Positions 62,997 through 64,000 of a stretch of 64,000 bases of DNA are shown here, one piece after another. Each line of letters starts with the position of its first letter. Positions within the stretch are counted from its first letter, which is position 1. The notes below the pieces were generated by a model. The model saw only the letters and a list, made by a program, of their open reading frames with translations. It did no database searches and was not told the origin of the DNA. Both the position numbers and the translations under genes were made by a program. Source of the stretch: Orenia metallireducens (GTDB lineage: Bacteria; Bacillota; Halanaerobiia; Halobacteroidales; Halobacteroidaceae); contig NZ_PVNB01000002.1 in assembly GCF_003001995.1 (NCBI RefSeq), positions 165,065 through 229,064 of the forward strand, read 5' to 3'.

Positions 62997-63734
62997 TTAT
63001 TCCTCATCTAAAAATTGAAAGCTTGAAAAGTACTCTTCTATTCCCTGATAGATCGCCTCTACTAAAAGCTTTTGATAAGCTGCTTGTTGCAGTAAGTCCC
63101 TATCCTCTTTATTAGTGATAAAACCCAATTCAATCAAAATACCAGGGTTCTCTTTGGCCTTTAAGATATAGAGATCACTTCTCTTCTTAATCTGGTGCTG
63201 CTTCTTTCTAACACCTTGATATTCCAATTGATTAAGATGCTTCTGTACCACCTCAGCAATGATCTTATTTTGACGATGGCGTGGATAATAAAGAGCTGTT
63301 GCCCCCTGCTGCCAAGTCTGACCAATACGATGGTCAACATGTAGACTGATAAATAAATCTACTCCATCTTGATTGATAATATCCAATCTAGCCCGTAAAT
63401 CTCTTGTATGGCGACTGCTAGAGTATTGATTGAGATGGTCTAAAGAGATGTCTTTTTCTCTAGTCATAATCACCCTAGTATTACTATTTCTTTCTAAATA
63501 GTCCCTTAACTTCAATCCAACAGCTAAATTGATATCCTTCTCTAAAATACCTAAATAGCTAGTTCCACCATCTATTCCTCCATGACCTGGATCTATAACT
63601 ATTACTCTCTGTTGAGCAATTGGCTCTGTTGATAAAATAGTATCACTTATATCCAAATTATTTGGTAAGAAGAAGACTAGATATATCAATAATAATAGTA
63701 AATATACCCTATACCTCTCTATTTTTATAATCAC
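62997..63734 (-). CDS. cwlD: N-acetylmuramoyl-L-alanine amidase, CwlD-like
   Basis: Amidase_3 domain with zinc ligands in VIDPGHGGIDGGT, the glutamate in GILEKDINLAVG, histidine in FISLHVDH and the catalytic glutamate in LIELGFITNKED. An N-terminal membrane segment (residues 9-24) exports it. 245 aa equals CwlD, which starts muramic-lactam formation in the spore cortex. In a spore former this is the best call; a general cell-wall amidase is the alternative. Confidence 0.85.
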   Translation of the reverse strand: MIIKIERYRVYLLLLLIYLVFFLPNNLDISDTILSTEPIAQQRVIVIDPGHGGIDGGTSYLGILEKDINLAVGLKLRDYLERNSNTRVIMTREKDISLDHLNQYSSSRHTRDLRARLDIINQDGVDLFISLHVDHRIGQTWQQGATALYYPRHRQNKIIAEVVQKHLNQLEYQGVRKKQHQIKKRSDLYILKAKENPGILIELGFITNKEDRDLLQQAAYQKLLVEAIYQGIEEYFSSFQFLDEE

Positions 63735-63914
63735 TCTTTCACTTCCTTATCCCCTAGAATAGTTCCTAATCTAAATTTATTCATTCAGAGATTAGATTAT
63801 CATAATCAAATACTCTTTTAGTAGATTATTAATAACAATTAAAGGTGATAGAACTAATATTATAATATATCTATATACTTTTACCTTTAAATTAAGTTCT
63901 AGTTCATTCAACAA

Positions 63915-64000
63915 CTACCGACTAGAAGTCGGTAGAATGCTTTTGCGACTGGAAGTCGCGTTTAGGCTAAAGCCCACTAAAGGACTATAGCTAAAGCTAT
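63915..64000. repeat. Array of short hairpins at window edge
   Basis: Four consecutive small palindromes: CTACCGACT-AGA-AGTCGGTAG (63915-63935), GCGACT-GGA-AGTCGC (63945-63959), GGCT-AA-AGCC (63965-63974) and ATAGCT-AA-AGCTAT (63987-64000). The first two share a CGACTnGAAGTCG core. The array probably continues beyond the window. The 63735-63914 part holds nothing recognised. Confidence 0.7.

Overview
The window comes from an AT-rich, anaerobic, endospore-forming Firmicute that probably has an outer membrane. Spore genes (spore photoproduct lyase, a CwlD-type amidase), a CIRCE-controlled chaperone unit, a lysine riboswitch and strong GGAGG ribosome sites point to Firmicutes. Two TolC-family proteins beside a MacA/MacB-type pump, and two exported barrel-like proteins ending in Phe or Tyr, point to a diderm lineage. 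Together these fit Halanaerobiales, most likely the spore-forming Halobacteroidaceae (Orenia-like). This placement is inference; no rRNA or tRNA gene was seen.

Layout. 0-11 kb: the 3' part of a sugar-binding-type lipoprotein-like gene runs off the left edge; then a thiamine/thiouridine unit (thiamine-binding protein, cysteine desulfurase, ThiI), YqhQ-like DUF1385, a HAD nucleotidase, an NSS transporter with a hairpin in its leader, SplB and asparaginase. 11-26 kb: a RelA/SpoT-domain protein, three overlapping M42 aminopeptidases, a divergent MurE-like ligase, VanW, two paralogous tail-anchored proteins with a UBA-like N-terminus, UPF0182, a HEAT-repeat protein and a vWA protein. 26-37 kb: an NhaC-family carrier behind a complete lysine riboswitch, small regulators, a five-gene TolC/TolC/MacA/MacB-type efflux operon and two DUF2721 proteins.

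37-52 kb: a two-component system with an EF-hand protein, a CDF transporter with a Fur-like box, cytidine deaminase, a PrcB-like lipoprotein, paired half-size chromate transporters, a primary-like sigma factor and a Crp/Fnr regulator. Next comes the most unusual stretch: two DUF4912 proteins, a Gfo/Idh/MocA oxidoreductase, a NERD-like membrane protein with a damaged active site, and four successive stand-alone CBM25/53-type starch-binding domains without signal peptides. 52-64 kb: FliD-like protein, clpB, hsp20 with CIRCE, asnS, two exported barrel-like proteins, an FAD dehydrogenase, polysaccharide deacetylase, CwlD, and an array of tiny hairpins at the right edge.

Most genes lie on the minus strand in short units closed by perfect hairpin terminators. 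Between them lies a dispersed repeat family with conserved inverted ends (ATATTrCGAyACTTTT type) and variable interiors; the copies at 10.7 and 49.8 kb are almost identical. Where a ribosome site decided the start, I moved it inward from the longest open frame, and each such case is noted.
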